Of a DNA stretch of 64,000 bases, positions 1-9,618 are shown piece after piece (within the stretch, counting starts at the first letter, position 1; every line of letters starts with the position of its first letter). The notes under the pieces are model-generated. The model did no database searches and was not told the origin of the DNA. It saw only the letters and a program-made list of their open reading frames with translations. Origin of the DNA: Sacculina carcini (taxonomy: Eukaryota; Arthropoda; Thecostraca; Sacculinidae); assembly GCA_916048095.2 (NCBI GenBank), contig OU696594.1:6103281-6167280 (forward strand). The letters run 5' to 3'. Position numbers and translations under genes: made by a program.

Positions 1-472
1 TACACGCACCAATATGTATGTAATAGTGTCTATTACACGCACCAATATGTATGTAATAGTGTCTATTACACGCACCAATATGTATGTAATGGTGTCTATT
101 ACACGCACCAATATATATGTAATAGTGTCTATTACACGCACCAATATGTATGTAATAGTGTCTATTACACGCACCAATATGTATGTAATAGTGTCTATTA
201 CACGCACCAATATATATGTAATAGTGTCTATTACACGCACCAATATGTATGTAATAGTTTCTATTACACGCACCAATATGTATGTAATAGTGTCTATTAC
301 ACGCACCAATATGTATGTAATAGTGTCTATTACACGCACCAATATGTATGTAATAGTGTCTATTACACGCACCAATATGTATGTAATAGTGTCTATTACA
401 CGCACCAATATATATGTAATAGTGTCTATTACACGCACCAATATGTATGTAATAGTGTCTATTACACTCCAG
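1..472. repeat. 33-bp minisatellite, about 14 copies
   Basis: A head-to-tail array of a 33-bp unit (core tattacacgcaccaatatg) with only a few substitutions between copies. Each unit contains GTAATA-gtgtc-TATTAC, a 6-bp stem with a 5-nt loop. The unit length is a multiple of three and lacks stops in one frame, so it stays open for about 150 codons by periodicity alone. I do not call it a gene. It lies just upstream of the first NUF2-like exon, so it is probably intronic. Confidence 0.95.
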
Positions 473-535
473 CAATAAATTTTCACTACAATATTCTTCA
501 GACACACACACATTTGTATCTGTATCTTATTTCAG

Positions 536-662
536 AACCCGAGCGACTTCGTCGGCAATTGTCGGCTCTGATTAATTTTGCGCGTTTCTACCACAAGATC
601 AACGAGGATTTCGCCGACAACGTGGTGCAACAGTGCTTGCAAAACGAGCAAGAACTCAGCAG
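536..662 (+). CDS. NUF2: NUF2-like kinetochore protein, exon encoding end of CH-like domain
   Basis: The exon follows a ttatttcag acceptor and ends at a gtgtct donor, leaving two bases (AG) of the next codon. Its residues run PERLRRQLSALINFARF and then an acidic coiled-coil start. In the NUF2 family the calponin-homology-like head ends in a similar segment (R-x-L-S-x-I-I-N-F-x-x-F) before the long coiled coil that pairs with NDC80 at the outer kinetochore. The next exon supplies the missing codon base. Upstream exons lie outside the window. The family call rests on this short segment plus downstream coiled coil; another coiled-coil protein is possible. Confidence 0.55.
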
Positions 663-675
663 GTGTCTTTCTCTC

Positions 676-1517
676 GCTCTCCTGCCGTCTCTGTGTGTAT
701 CAGTGTGTGTATCAGTGTGTGTATCAGTGTGTATCAGTGTGTATCAGTGTGTGTATCAGTGTGTGTATCAGTGTGTGTATCAGTGTGTATCAGTGTGTAT
801 CAGTGTGTATCAGTGTGTATCAGAGTGTATCAGTGTGTATCAGTGTGTATCAGTGTGTATCAGTGTGTATCAGTGTGTATCAGTGTGTGTATCAGTGTGT
901 GTATCAGTGTGTGTATCAGTGTGTATCAGTGTGTATCAGTGTGTGTATGAGTGTGTATCAGTGTGTATCAGTGTGTGTATCAGTGTGTGTTAGTGTATCA
1001 GTGTGTGTATCAGTGTGTGTATCAGTGTGTGTATCAGTGTGTATATCAGTGTGTATATCAGTGTGTATATCAGTGTGTATATCAGTGTGTATATCAGTGG
1101 GTATCAGAGTGTGTATCAGTGTGTGTATCAGTGTGTATCAGTGTGTGTATCAGTGTGTATCAGTGTGTGTATCAGTGTGTGTATCAGTGTGTATCAGTGT
1201 GTGTTAGTGTATCAGTGTGTATCAGTGTGTGTATCAGTGTATCAGTGTGTGTCAGTGTATCAGTGTGTGTATCAGTGTGTGTCAGTGTGTATCAGTGTGT
1301 GTATCAGTGTGTGTATCAGTGTGTGTATCAGTGTGTGCATAAGTGTGTGTATCAGATTGTGTATCAGTGTGTGTATCAGTGTGTGTATCAGTGTGTGTAT
1401 CAGTGTGTGTATCAGAGTGTGTATCAGAGTGTGTATCAGTGTGTGTATCAGTGTGTGTATCAGTGTGTGTATCAGTGTGTGTATCAGTGTGTATCAGTGT
1501 GTATCAGTGTGTATCAG
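676..1517. repeat. GTGTATCA-type satellite
   Basis: About 840 bp of 8-10 bp units alternating (gtgtgtatca) and (gtgtatca), with sporadic variants. It begins just after the donor of the first NUF2-like exon and ends where the 3' end of a minus-strand LINE begins. Overlapping open frames here reflect the periodicity and are not genes. Confidence 0.95.
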
Positions 1518-1572
1518 TTTTTTTGTGACAAAAACGAATATATTTACAAAATATGTACACATTTTAACAGCA

Positions 1573-2394
1573 CTACAATTCAATGGAGGCGGCGTTGCCA
1601 CGAATGACGGCCAGGCTTATTCGCTGCCGAAGCCAGGCCGTCTCTCGCGGCTCCCCTGAACGCTCCCTAATTCTTCCACCCAGGAGCTTGACGAAGTCGT
1701 CCAGGGGCGCCCCCATCACGCCGGTGGTCTCGATAGCCAGCGGCACGAAATCGTACCGCTGACACAGTTCTGCGTAGCGCCGCCGCTTTCGGTCTTCCGC
1801 CGCCCGCGCTGCTGCCCCGGGAGTGACCGCGCCGTCCAGCAGATGTGTGTCACAGAATGTGTTCACGCAGGTAACGTCCCAGAGCAGCGACTTCCCGTGC
1901 CGCACCGGGAACACGGTGATTCCGTCCGGTCGGCGGCCGTCGCCGCGGTCCAGGCCTCGTGGCTCCAGCACCGCGGCGATTCCTGCCGACGCCAAACTGC
2001 GGCGAATGATGTTGTTCAGTGCCGTGTGGCGTGGCAGGCGGCCAGCATTGCGACTGCAGGAGAGGCTATGGTGGCCCCACCTGTCAGTTGTGGCACCGCA
2101 ACGGCATCTGTGCGGCTCTTGTACTGCGGCACCAAGTCGCAACGCCACGCCGACTCGGACGGCTTCGTCTGGCAGCAGCAAGCCGAGGCTGGCGACAGGC
2201 AGCGCTGACAGCCAAGCGCCACTATGAGGAGCGGCTGCGGCTAGTAGACGGGCTCGGCACAACTGATCCGCACTTCCGAGGAGATGTTGTTGGCGGACGG
2301 AGGAAGATCGGTCATCCAGATGGCGCTGGTTCAGTGGCTCGCTCGTGCTGAAGTCCGGGCACATGGTGTCCACGAACTCCTCGATGGCTGCCAC
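1573..2394 (-). pseudogene. LINE polyprotein C-terminus: CCHC and restriction-like endonuclease
   Basis: This segment is in a different frame from the RT segment and overlaps its end. It has C-R-C-x8-H-x4-C, the usual knuckle ahead of the endonuclease in R2-like LINEs, then RPDGITVFPV followed 15 residues after PD by WDVT, giving the PD-x15-D core. A charged helix (RAAEDRKRRRYAEL) follows. In this family the endonuclease nicks the target for target-primed reverse transcription. The frame ends about 50 bp before the element's 3' edge. Confidence 0.72.
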
Positions 2395-3896
2395 CAGAGA
2401 GCAGGGTTTGTGAGACAGTTAATGAGACAGACCAAGTCTCCGGTGGCTTCCAGCGAGGCGATGTGGGCAGGTAGTGCCACGTCGCTCAGCCGTCTGGCTC
2501 CGATACCTCCGTGGCGGACCGGAAGGGATGCCTGCACCCACTGTGCGTCCGACATGGCGACATTGCAGCAATCACTGATGGCCGATCTCAGCTGCTCGTC
2601 GATGTCCCACATTTGTTCGCGGGCCTGGTACACCGGAGCTGCTCTTAGCAGATACATTGCTCGCGGAACCGACGCATACCTGCTGATAAAGAACAGCGCC
2701 GGGTGCGAGCCGATGTTGGATGAGCGCTGAATCAGCAGGGACGTCTTGGCCTTGATTTCTTTCAGCGCCTCTACAATGCCACCAGTCTGCACTGGTGCGC
2801 CGAGCAGATGCAGGTCGGAGAGCGGCGTGATCGTGGCTGAAGCGAGCAGTGATGTGGCGGCAGCGGTCGGGTGCTCGGTCTCTGCTGGTCCTATGCCAGT
2901 GGCTGGACCCAAGCTCACGAGCTCGCATATACCAGCGTTGAGCTCGAGGCCAATGCTGCCGAGGGCCGGTATCAGGCGGTTTACGTCCGCAAGCACGACT
3001 TCTCTGGGGCCTGCCAGTGTGGCGTCGTCCAGGTACCACACGTTCAGAGGCGACTGGAGCGATTGGGCCACTGGGTCGACGGCGAGGGCGAAGAGCACGG
3101 GCCCTAGCGGATCTCCCTGCTGTACACCGCGACAGGACCAGATTCGCGTGGTGCCGTGGTACAACGGGGTTGGCTGGCCGTACGCCTGCTGGACGAGCGG
3201 TAATGCTGCGGGGTAACGACGGGCGACTTCGTCGAGCAGCGCGCGCCGACTGACGGTGTTGAAGGCGTTAGTCACATCCAGCTTCAGCAGAATGTGACCA
3301 TGCCGACCGTCCGTTTCGCTTGTGAAGGCGCGCGCGGCGTGCACGGCCGTTTCGCAGCCTAGTTTAGACCCCACTCCGAGCTGAACAGGGCGCAACTCAT
3401 GTGCAACTGCGCTGGATATCTTCCCGGCGACCAATTTGCTTGGCAGGCGCCGTAAAACGCCACCGACGGCTACTGGGCGCAACCCGCCGGATTTCTTGCG
3501 CAGTGCGACCAGTCGCGCGCTGTAAAATGCGTCCAGTACGAAGTCGGGGATGTGGCCGTGTACGCAGCAGTTGCACAGCTCCGTTAAAGCCCGCAAAAGC
3601 TGGACGCCGGCTTCGGCTGTTTGTGGAGCAATTAGCTGACGCAGGTGCAGCGGCCGAATCCCGTCCAGTCCGCCGGAAGAGCCTTTGGGCATGGAATTGA
3701 TTACGCTGCGGACCTCGTGTTCCTCGAAGGACAGCTCTGTTCGAATCGTATGTGATTGAAGCTGCTCGTCCAAAGCCGGCGGATGTTTGCGCTCGAGCTC
3801 CTTTGTCACTGCGCCATTATGCCCGGCCAAGCAGTCACTGGACGTGAGCAGACGGAGAGCTCCGCCAATCTCGCCATCAGCGCACTTGGCTCTGAC
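2331..3896 (-). pseudogene. LINE polyprotein, reverse transcriptase region
   Basis: This is in frame with the upstream zinc-finger segment, separated only by a TGA. RT motifs in order are LRPVAVGGVLRR (region 1-2), LLKLDVTNAFNTVSR (box A, catalytic Asp), GVQQGDPLGPVLFALAV (box B) and WYLDDATLAG (box C, with Leu where most LINEs have Ala). The C-terminal 20 or so codons before the stop are out of register with the next segment, so a frameshift near 2400 ends the true frame early. The RT fold appears complete. The copy cannot make a full polyprotein without readthrough and a frame change. Confidence 0.8.
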
Positions 3897-4649
3897 TCAG
3901 CGGGTTCTGGCCTTGTCCTGGTCCTGCTGTGACCGTGGTCGGTTAAGCGTCCCTCGGCTTTTCGGCGCTGCTGCGTCGGTGCTTATTGCACCAGTTAACG
4001 CATAGGAGAGCAACTTCCACCAGGCCGAGAGGGAGCGCTGTTCCAGAGCCGCCATGATGTGCTGGGCGAGGTCGGCTGCCACTCGATGACGCAGCGCACG
4101 TGGGACATGCTGACGCACTCGGCGTTGCTGTCTGAGCTCAGCAAGCGCCGCAGCCAGGTCTGCCGGAGTGGTGATGTTGTTACCGTCGACTGGCGGGTCC
4201 ACGTCGCCATCCGCACCGCGGCTCTGCATGCACGCCCCGCAATGCCACACCGGCAAGACGTCGGCTTGTGCCCGGGTGATTCCGACGCAGGTGAGGTGGA
4301 AGAACCGCTCACATTGCGCGCAGGAAATCACCCGCCTTCTGCTGATGATAGTGCCGCAGTGATGACACGGCTGCGCGGGGTTGGATCGTGTGTCTGCGCT
4401 GGGGGCCCGCTCGGCCTGCATTCCGACAGCTTGGCAACGGGCTAGACGGCACGGAGCACACGATCTGTCGCGCGGAGTGAGACGGCAGCTGCCCCCGCGG
4501 TCGCACTGTCCCTGTCGCTCACCGCTCTCCTGGTGTCGCCGCCAGAATATGTCGCATGCTCTGCAGAGAGCCACATCATTGTGCGTCTGTCGCACTCCGT
4601 TTGTGGAGTCACAAACAGCGCACGACGAATGATGTAGCTCTTGCGTCAT
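3897..4649 (-). CDS. LINE polyprotein N-terminus: nuclear-receptor-like and PHD-like zinc fingers
   Basis: Residues 10-76 carry eight cysteines plus a ninth in the spacing C-x2-C-x15-C-x2-C-x16-C-x5-C-x8-C-x2-C-x4-C. DIFWRR follows the fourth cysteine and CRLARCQAVGM closes the module. This closely copies a nuclear-receptor DNA-binding domain (C-x2-C-x13-C-x2-C-x15-C-x5-C-x9-C-x2-C-x4-C, GFFRR box, CRL-x-x-C-x-x-x-G-M). A PHD-like C4HC3 finger follows at about residues 94-140. The frame ends at a TGA, and the same frame continues into the RT region directly downstream, so this is one polyprotein with a nonsense codon. DNA targeting is inferred from the fingers, not shown. Confidence 0.75.
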   Translation of the reverse strand: MTQELHHSSCAVCDSTNGVRQTHNDVALCRACDIFWRRHQESGERQGQCDRGGSCRLTPRDRSCAPCRLARCQAVGMQAERAPSADTRSNPAQPCHHCGTIISRRRVISCAQCERFFHLTCVGITRAQADVLPVWHCGACMQSRGADGDVDPPVDGNNITTPADLAAALAELRQQRRVRQHVPRALRHRVAADLAQHIMAALEQRSLSAWWKLLSYALTGAISTDAAAPKSRGTLNRPRSQQDQDKARTR

Positions 4650-4730
4650 TGCAGGATTAAAATTGTCTTGTAGACGATTTTTTCTTACTTTGTCGCAAGC
4701 GCCCCTTGTTATATTTCGCGTGAATCTACC

Positions 4731-5104
4731 TGTATTGTGCTTATTGTGTATTGCATGGTATTGTATTTTGGACTATATATAATTGTGTGTGCGTGCATGT
4801 GTATTTGTGTGCGTACGTGGGAGTGTGATTTTGTGTACGTTGTTGTATGCGCGCGCGGAGGTAGCTGCGTTGCATAAGCGCGAGCGATGAGTGCATGCAT
4901 GCGCGAGTGGTATCCGCCCGGAGTCAACGGTCGCTCCTGCATGTTGGGCAGTGCGTTACTGGTGAAGTGAGAGTGTGGTGTTTGTGCGGTGGTTTATTGT
5001 TGTTCGGTGGAGAGAGTAGCATTTAGTGCATTGTGTTGCGGTGTGATCGTGTGGAATTGTGCTTTCTTGTTCTTTTTTATTTTTCGTGCTTACATTCAAA
5101 TACA
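4731..5104 (+). repeat. 5' LTR of the Gypsy-type element
   Basis: Begins tgtattgtgcttattg and ends cattcaaataca. It is the same length as the 3' copy and preceded by the target duplication CTACC. Antisense open frames seen in both LTRs are incidental. Confidence 0.93.
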
Positions 5105-5126
5105 AGCTAACCGGCCCTTCCTAAAA

Positions 5127-5828
5127 ATGGAATCTTCATGTGGTTTCGACGCTCGCGTGATACCAGAATTTGATGGTCAGAGTGACATTGTGGAATGATG
5201 GACTCGCACGGAGATGATGTGTCAGCTCAAAGGCGTCGATGTGATGAGCGTAGTGCCACTACGTCTCTCAAAAGGTGCGTTTGTTGTGTGGTCCCAACTG
5301 CCGGATGAACTTCGCCGTTGTGCGAAAAGGACTCGCAGCGCTTTGTTCTCGGCGTTTGGAGTGGACAGATTCCGTGCATACGCTCTGTTCACCAGTCGTC
5401 GTCTGCAAGAAGGTGAGTCGCCTGACGTATATTCAGCAGATTTGAAAAAACTCGCTGTTTCATTCGGTGGCGTATCCGATAATCTGCTGATATGTGCATT
5501 TGTAAATGGCCTACCCGATCACGTGGCGACCAGTATTCGTGCAAGCACAGTGTCAGAGTCTCTGTCGTTGAGTGATATTACGAGCAGAACTCGCATGGTG
5601 TTACAAACGACAAAAAGCCCATCAAACTGTCTAGCCGCCAATGCCGGGTCGCTTTCACCTCGAAAATGCTATATTTGTAATCAGACTGGTCATTTGAGTA
5701 GAGATTGCCCCAAAAGGAAATATCGGATACGATGTTATAATTGTTCCAAATTGGGTCACATGGCGAAGGACTGTCAGGGAAACGAGGAAGGAGAGGGCTC
5801 GTCAGCGCCAGCACCCTCTCCTCAGTGA
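5127..5828 (+). pseudogene. Gag with two CCHC zinc knuckles, one internal stop
   Basis: Gag begins at an ATG (MESSCGFDARV) shortly after the 5' LTR. A TGA at 5196-5198 interrupts the frame after 23 codons, and the same frame then runs 210 codons to 5828. The body is a retrotransposon Gag of the RLQEGESPDVYSADLKKL type, and the C-terminus carries two C-x2-C-x4-H-x4-C knuckles (CYICNQTGHLSRDC and CYNCSKLGHMAKDC) that bind RNA. The 3' end overlaps the protease frame by about 88 bp, the usual arrangement for ribosomal frameshifting. Confidence 0.85.
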
Positions 5829-6298
5829 GCAATGAGGCACTTCCTTCAGTCACTGTGTTTATTGATCAACGTGAGTCTTGTGTGCTTGTTGATACCGGTT
5901 GTTCTCGCTGCATTGTGTGGAGTGGAGTTTCTAGAACATGGACACCAGTAACGACTCATGTGAATACTCTGGGTGGCATGAGCTTTGACTGTTCGGGTGT
6001 TAGTGAATGTTGTGTGAGTGTCGAGGAACAGTCATTTGAGGTGAAAGCCCTTGTTGTGCAGCACAAGCCGATGGGATATGATGCGATTCTGGGGATGAAC
6101 GCCATATCAGCGCTGGGGGGTGTTTGCGTACGTGCTGACGGTAGGGTGCGTTTTCAAGTGAGTGCCAAGGCCGCATACTATACTGCGGCTGGTGATATTG
6201 TTGAGTCAAAACCTGGGCATGAGGCACGGTTTGATGCAGTTAAAACATGTGGACTTGCAAGTGGAAGTGGCTTGGCGACCACGAGCCTCATCGTTTGA
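5741..6298 (+). CDS. Retroviral-type aspartic protease
   Basis: A pepsin-like retrotransposon protease with the catalytic LVDTGCSRCIV motif and the second conserved segment YDAILGMNAI. It overlaps the end of gag in another frame and the start of the RT frame by about 50 bp. Its role would be to cleave the polyprotein. The first residues read the zinc-knuckle region in the wrong frame, so the functional domain begins after the gag stop. Confidence 0.8.
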   Translation: MFQIGSHGEGLSGKRGRRGLVSASTLSSVSNEALPSVTVFIDQRESCVLVDTGCSRCIVWSGVSRTWTPVTTHVNTLGGMSFDCSGVSECCVSVEEQSFEVKALVVQHKPMGYDAILGMNAISALGGVCVRADGRVRFQVSAKAAYYTAAGDIVESKPGHEARFDAVKTCGLASGSGLATTSLIV

Positions 6299-7533
6299 CA
6301 AACGAAACTGCACAATATCATGTGAGGCAACACGCCAAGGAGGCATTTGACAGAGAGATAAATGAGTGGATCAGCAAAAAACGGTTGACTCCCTATGATG
6401 AGAGTGTACATGGGCCTGCTCGCTGTTTAATTCCTCTGATGGCAGTGACCCAAAAGAACAAGAACAAAGTGAGACCGGTCCTTGATTTCCGAGAATTAAA
6501 TAAACACATTGACACTCGTTCTGCAGATGCTGACGTATGCAATGAGAAGCTGAGGGAATGGCGGATGAAGGGAGACAATGTGTTTATCATGGACCTCAAG
6601 AAAGCCTACCTGCAGATATCAGTGGACAGTTCGTTGTGGCCTTTCCAGACGGTGAAGTTCAATGGTGTGCTGTACTGCTTGACCAGGCTTGGATTCGGGT
6701 TGAGTGAGGCGCCCATGATCATGCATACGGTGGTTGACTCGGTGATGGCACAAAACGACCAGATAAGGCGTGGTACATCGGCATATGTTGACGATGTCCT
6801 CATTGATGGAAACATTGTGTCACCCGACGCAGTGAAGGAGCACTTTGCCAAGTACGGTGTTGAATCGAAGGAGATTCAAAAGCTCTCTGACGGAACACGT
6901 GTGCTCGGCTTACACGTGTTTTCATCAGAGTCTGACAAGTTGATGTGGAAAAGGGACAATGCTGTGGGTGAGTGTCCGCAACAGCTCACGAGACGAGTCG
7001 TGTTTTCTTTGTGCAGTACTTTGGTGTCGCATTATCCTGTCGGTGGCTGGTTGCGAGTTGCCGCTTCGTACATCAAGCGACTTGCATCCGAAGCGACAAA
7101 CCGCTGGGACGAACTGATTTGTGACTCGGCACTCCAGAGTCATGTGAAAGAAGTGATGTCGAGACTACAGCATAGCGATCCCGTGAGAGGCGTGTGGAAG
7201 ATCGATGATGATTTGGCGAATGTATGGGTGGACGCTAGCAACATTGCCATTGGTGCGTTGGTTGAGGTAAATGGCGAGACAGTGGAAGATGCTTGCTGGT
7301 TGAGAAGGGACAGCCACCACATAAACCTTAGTGAGCTAGAGGCCGTGATAAAGGGGCTTGGCCTGGCGATTAAGCTCAAATTTCGAAAAATTCGGGTTTT
7401 CACAGATTCATCCACGGTGCATTTATGGCTCAGAGGACTTCTAACGGCAAAAGAACGTGTCAGGACAGCTGCCTGTAGTGAGTTGTTGATCAGGCGCCGA
7501 CTAGAGATCATTGGTGGATTGTTGGACGAGTAA
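6247..7533 (+). CDS. Reverse transcriptase and RNase H
   Basis: RT motifs: VRPVLDFRELNKH, MDLKKAYLQI (catalytic Asp), LTRLGFGLSEAP and AYVDDVLID (YVDD box). RNase H follows with VWVDASNIAIGALV, an LSELEAV helix and FTDSSTVHLWL. The frame stops at a TAA at 7531-7533, and the same frame continues directly into integrase, so the stop is a nonsense mutation in a pol polyprotein. The connection to the protease frame requires a shift, so the copy is probably dead. Confidence 0.83.
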   Translation: MWTCKWKWLGDHEPHRLTNETAQYHVRQHAKEAFDREINEWISKKRLTPYDESVHGPARCLIPLMAVTQKNKNKVRPVLDFRELNKHIDTRSADADVCNEKLREWRMKGDNVFIMDLKKAYLQISVDSSLWPFQTVKFNGVLYCLTRLGFGLSEAPMIMHTVVDSVMAQNDQIRRGTSAYVDDVLIDGNIVSPDAVKEHFAKYGVESKEIQKLSDGTRVLGLHVFSSESDKLMWKRDNAVGECPQQLTRRVVFSLCSTLVSHYPVGGWLRVAASYIKRLASEATNRWDELICDSALQSHVKEVMSRLQHSDPVRGVWKIDDDLANVWVDASNIAIGALVEVNGETVEDACWLRRDSHHINLSELEAVIKGLGLAIKLKFRKIRVFTDSSTVHLWLRGLLTAKERVRTAACSELLIRRRLEIIGGLLDE

Positions 7534-8697
7534 AACTTGACTGTTGAAGTAATGAAGGTGGCGTCTGAGAGGAATAAAGCAGATTGCCTGACTCGTGTGC
7601 CTGGTCACTGGTTGAAACAGGACAAATCAGTGTGTGCCGCAGGTGCTGAACCGACTGACGTGCGTTCTCGCATCCGGCAGACTCACCACGCTGCCGGACA
7701 TCCGGGCATCCACCGAACGCGGTACTTTTGCCGGAGGAAAAAGCTTTACGTGAGCAAGCGGGAAGTCGCAGATGTTGTGAGGTCGTGTGACATCTGCAAT
7801 TCGATTTGTCCGGCCTCAGTGAAATGGAGACACGGTAATCTGAGCGTGAATCAAAACTGGCACCGACTGGCAGCAGATTTTGTGCATATGCGTGATTTGT
7901 TGTATGTGTCTGTCATCGATTGTGGTCCTTCGAGGTTTTCTCTCTGGCGCAAGGTTCGCACTCGCAGCAGCGATGAAGTGGCAGACATTTTCGATGACAT
8001 TTTTTGTGAGCGTGGACCCCCAAATGAGATACTTCTGGACAACGACACATCTTTTCGTGGACAGGCTTTTGTGCGGGCGATGGAACGTTGGGGTGTGAAC
8101 ATTCGATATCGGTGTGCTTTTCGCCCAGAAGGAAACGGCATAGCGGAGAGGTCGCATCGGACAGTGAAGACCATTGTTGCGAGGAAACAGTGCAGTGTGA
8201 GAGAGGCTGTGATGCTGCACAATTTGACGCCAAGCGATGACGCCGGTCGCAGACCTGTTGATTGTGTGTATCGATACAGAGTGCGAATGCGTGACGAACT
8301 CCCGCGACAGCGCAGCACATCTGTTCGTGGCTGCGATTATGAGGTCGGCGATCCTGTCTGGGTGAGGCAGCGCGGAGACCGGTGTGATGCTGTCTGTCGC
8401 AGGGGTACCGTCACAAGTGTCGTGTCAGACCTCGTTGTCGCCGTCGATGGCATCAACAGGCACGTGGGTGATGTCAGACCACGGGCGGAGACGGAGAACG
8501 GTGGCGGCACGAACTCATTGGTCGAGGCGAGCGGTGACGTGGCGGACGACGGCGAGCCTGCCGTCATGGTGTACGGCGAGAGGACTGCCGGGACTGGTCC
8601 GGCGAGTAGCGGTCAGCAGCAGACGCGACCACAGCGACAGAGTCAGCGTCCGGTGCGGTTCAATGATTATGTTGTGTATAATTCTAATCGGGCATAG
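7534..8697 (+). CDS. Integrase
   Basis: In frame with the RT region, just after its TAA. It has the HHCC zinc module (H-x3-H in THHAAGHPGIH, then CDICNSIC). The catalytic D,D,E core shows as the AADFVHM region, EILLDNDTSFRG and PEGNGIAERSHR. The C-terminus ends in a basic RPVRFNDYVVY segment, like other Gypsy pol ends in this window. The stop lies 24 bp before the 3' LTR. Confidence 0.83.
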   Translation, partial: NLTVEVMKVASERNKADCLTRVPGHWLKQDKSVCAAGAEPTDVRSRIRQTHHAAGHPGIHRTRYFCRRKKLYVSKREVADVVRSCDICNSICPASVKWRHGNLSVNQNWHRLAADFVHMRDLLYVSVIDCGPSRFSLWRKVRTRSSDEVADIFDDIFCERGPPNEILLDNDTSFRGQAFVRAMERWGVNIRYRCAFRPEGNGIAERSHRTVKTIVARKQCSVREAVMLHNLTPSDDAGRRPVDCVYRYRVRMRDELPRQRSTSVRGCDYEVGDPVWVRQRGDRCDAVCRRGTVTSVVSDLVVAVDGINRHVGDVRPRAETENGGGTNSLVEASGDVADDGEPAVMVYGERTAGTGPASSGQQQTRPQRQSQRPVRFNDYVVYNSNRA

Positions 8698-8720
8698 TGA
8701 TTCTTAGAATCAGGGTGATA

Positions 8721-9094
8721 TGTATTGTGCTTATTGTGTATTGCATGGTATTGTATTTTGGACTATTTATAATTGTGTGTGCGTGCATGTGTATTTGTGT
8801 GCGTACGTGGGAGTGTGATTTTGTGTACGTTGTTTTATGCGCGCGCGGAGGTAGCTGCGTTGCATAAGCGCGAGCGATGAGTGCATGCATGCGCGAGTGG
8901 TATCCGCCCTGAGTCAACGGTCGCTCGTGCATGTTGGGCAGTGCGTTACTGGTGAAGTGAGAGTGTGGTGTGTGTGCGGTGGTTTAGTGTTGTTCAGTGG
9001 AGAGAGTAGCATTTAGTGCATTGTGTTGCGGTGTGATCGTGTGGAATTGTGCTTTCTTGTTCTTTTTTATTTTTCGTGCTCACATTCAAATACA
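8721..9094 (+). repeat. 3' LTR of the Gypsy-type element
   Basis: A 374-bp direct repeat of 4731-5104 with about 8 substitutions, followed by the target duplication CTACC (9095-9099). Confidence 0.93.
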
Positions 9095-9365
9095 CTACCA
9101 TAATTTTTCCTGGTGATTTTTTCTTCAAAATTAACCGTTAACGAACTACCGAACTTACTCAAAATGAAGTCAATACGAGCATACAATATCCGAAACAAGC
9201 ACTCTACCCTACACACACCATCCAAACTACACCCACTCTACCACTCCTCACATCTCTCTACACGACTATACAATTTCCTGACACCATAGCACTATTAAAA
9301 CCAAGTAAATTCAACAGCATTACAAAAACACGTCCGCACGCCACGACTGACTACACACGACTCAG

Positions 9366-9618
9366 GTGTGTGTGTGTGTATCAGTGTGTCGGTGTCGGTG
9401 TGTGTATGTGTGTTTGTGTGTCGTTGTGTATGTGTGTTTGTATGTCGGTGTGTTTGTGAGTCGGTGTGTGTGTTTGTGTGTCGGTGTGTGTTTGTGTGTC
9501 GTTGTGTTTGTGTGTTTGTATGTCGGTGTGTTTGTGTGTCGTTGTGTGTTTGTGTGTCGTTGTGTGTTTGTGTGTCGTTGTGTGTTTGTGTGTCGTTGTG
9601 TTTGTGTTTGTTTGACTA
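9366..9618. repeat. GT-rich microsatellite
   Basis: About 250 bp of interrupted GTGTGT with recurring tgtgtcgttgtg and tttgtatgtcggtg variants, within the first NUF2-like intron. The rest of 9100-10440 shows no coding signal or recognisable element. Confidence 0.9.

Larger units (their letters stand above)
1519..4700 (-). mobile_element. Non-LTR retrotransposon with restriction-like endonuclease, degenerate
   Basis: A single-polyprotein LINE on the minus strand. In order it has N-terminal zinc fingers, a reverse transcriptase with a YLDD catalytic box, and a C-terminal CCHC plus PD-(D/E)xK-like endonuclease. This arrangement is typical of R2/R4/Utopia-like elements and not of APE-type LINEs. 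It is broken by one in-frame TGA (3897-3899) and one frameshift near 2400. The GC-rich coding sequence contrasts sharply with its AT/GT-rich surroundings. The 3' end abuts the GTGTATCA satellite after a short T/A run; the 5' edge is approximate. Confidence 0.85.
4731..9094 (+). mobile_element. Ty3/Gypsy-type LTR retrotransposon, defective
   Basis: Two 374-bp direct LTRs (TG..CA) flank gag, protease, RT/RNase H and integrase. A 5-bp target duplication CTACC occurs at 4726-4730 and 9095-9099. The LTRs differ at about 8 positions (roughly 2%), so the insertion is fairly young. Stops interrupt gag (TGA 5196-5198) and the RT/integrase boundary (TAA 7531-7533). Protease and RT lie in different frames. 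No clear TGG-type primer-binding site follows the 5' LTR. Confidence 0.92.

Noticed and set aside
14..478. 154-codon open frame of an 11-residue repeat
   Set aside because: Produced by the 33-bp period of a minisatellite; no independent coding evidence.
2390..2410. Programmed frameshift between RT and endonuclease in the LINE
   Set aside because: No slippery sequence seen, and this family is normally a single frame.
3890..3905. Selenocysteine or programmed readthrough at the LINE TGA
   Set aside because: The element also has a frameshift, and other elements here have random stops; decay is simpler.
4709..4942. 77-codon antisense frame, repeated at 8684-8932
   Set aside because: It is the antisense of the two LTRs; conserved only because the LTRs are repeats.
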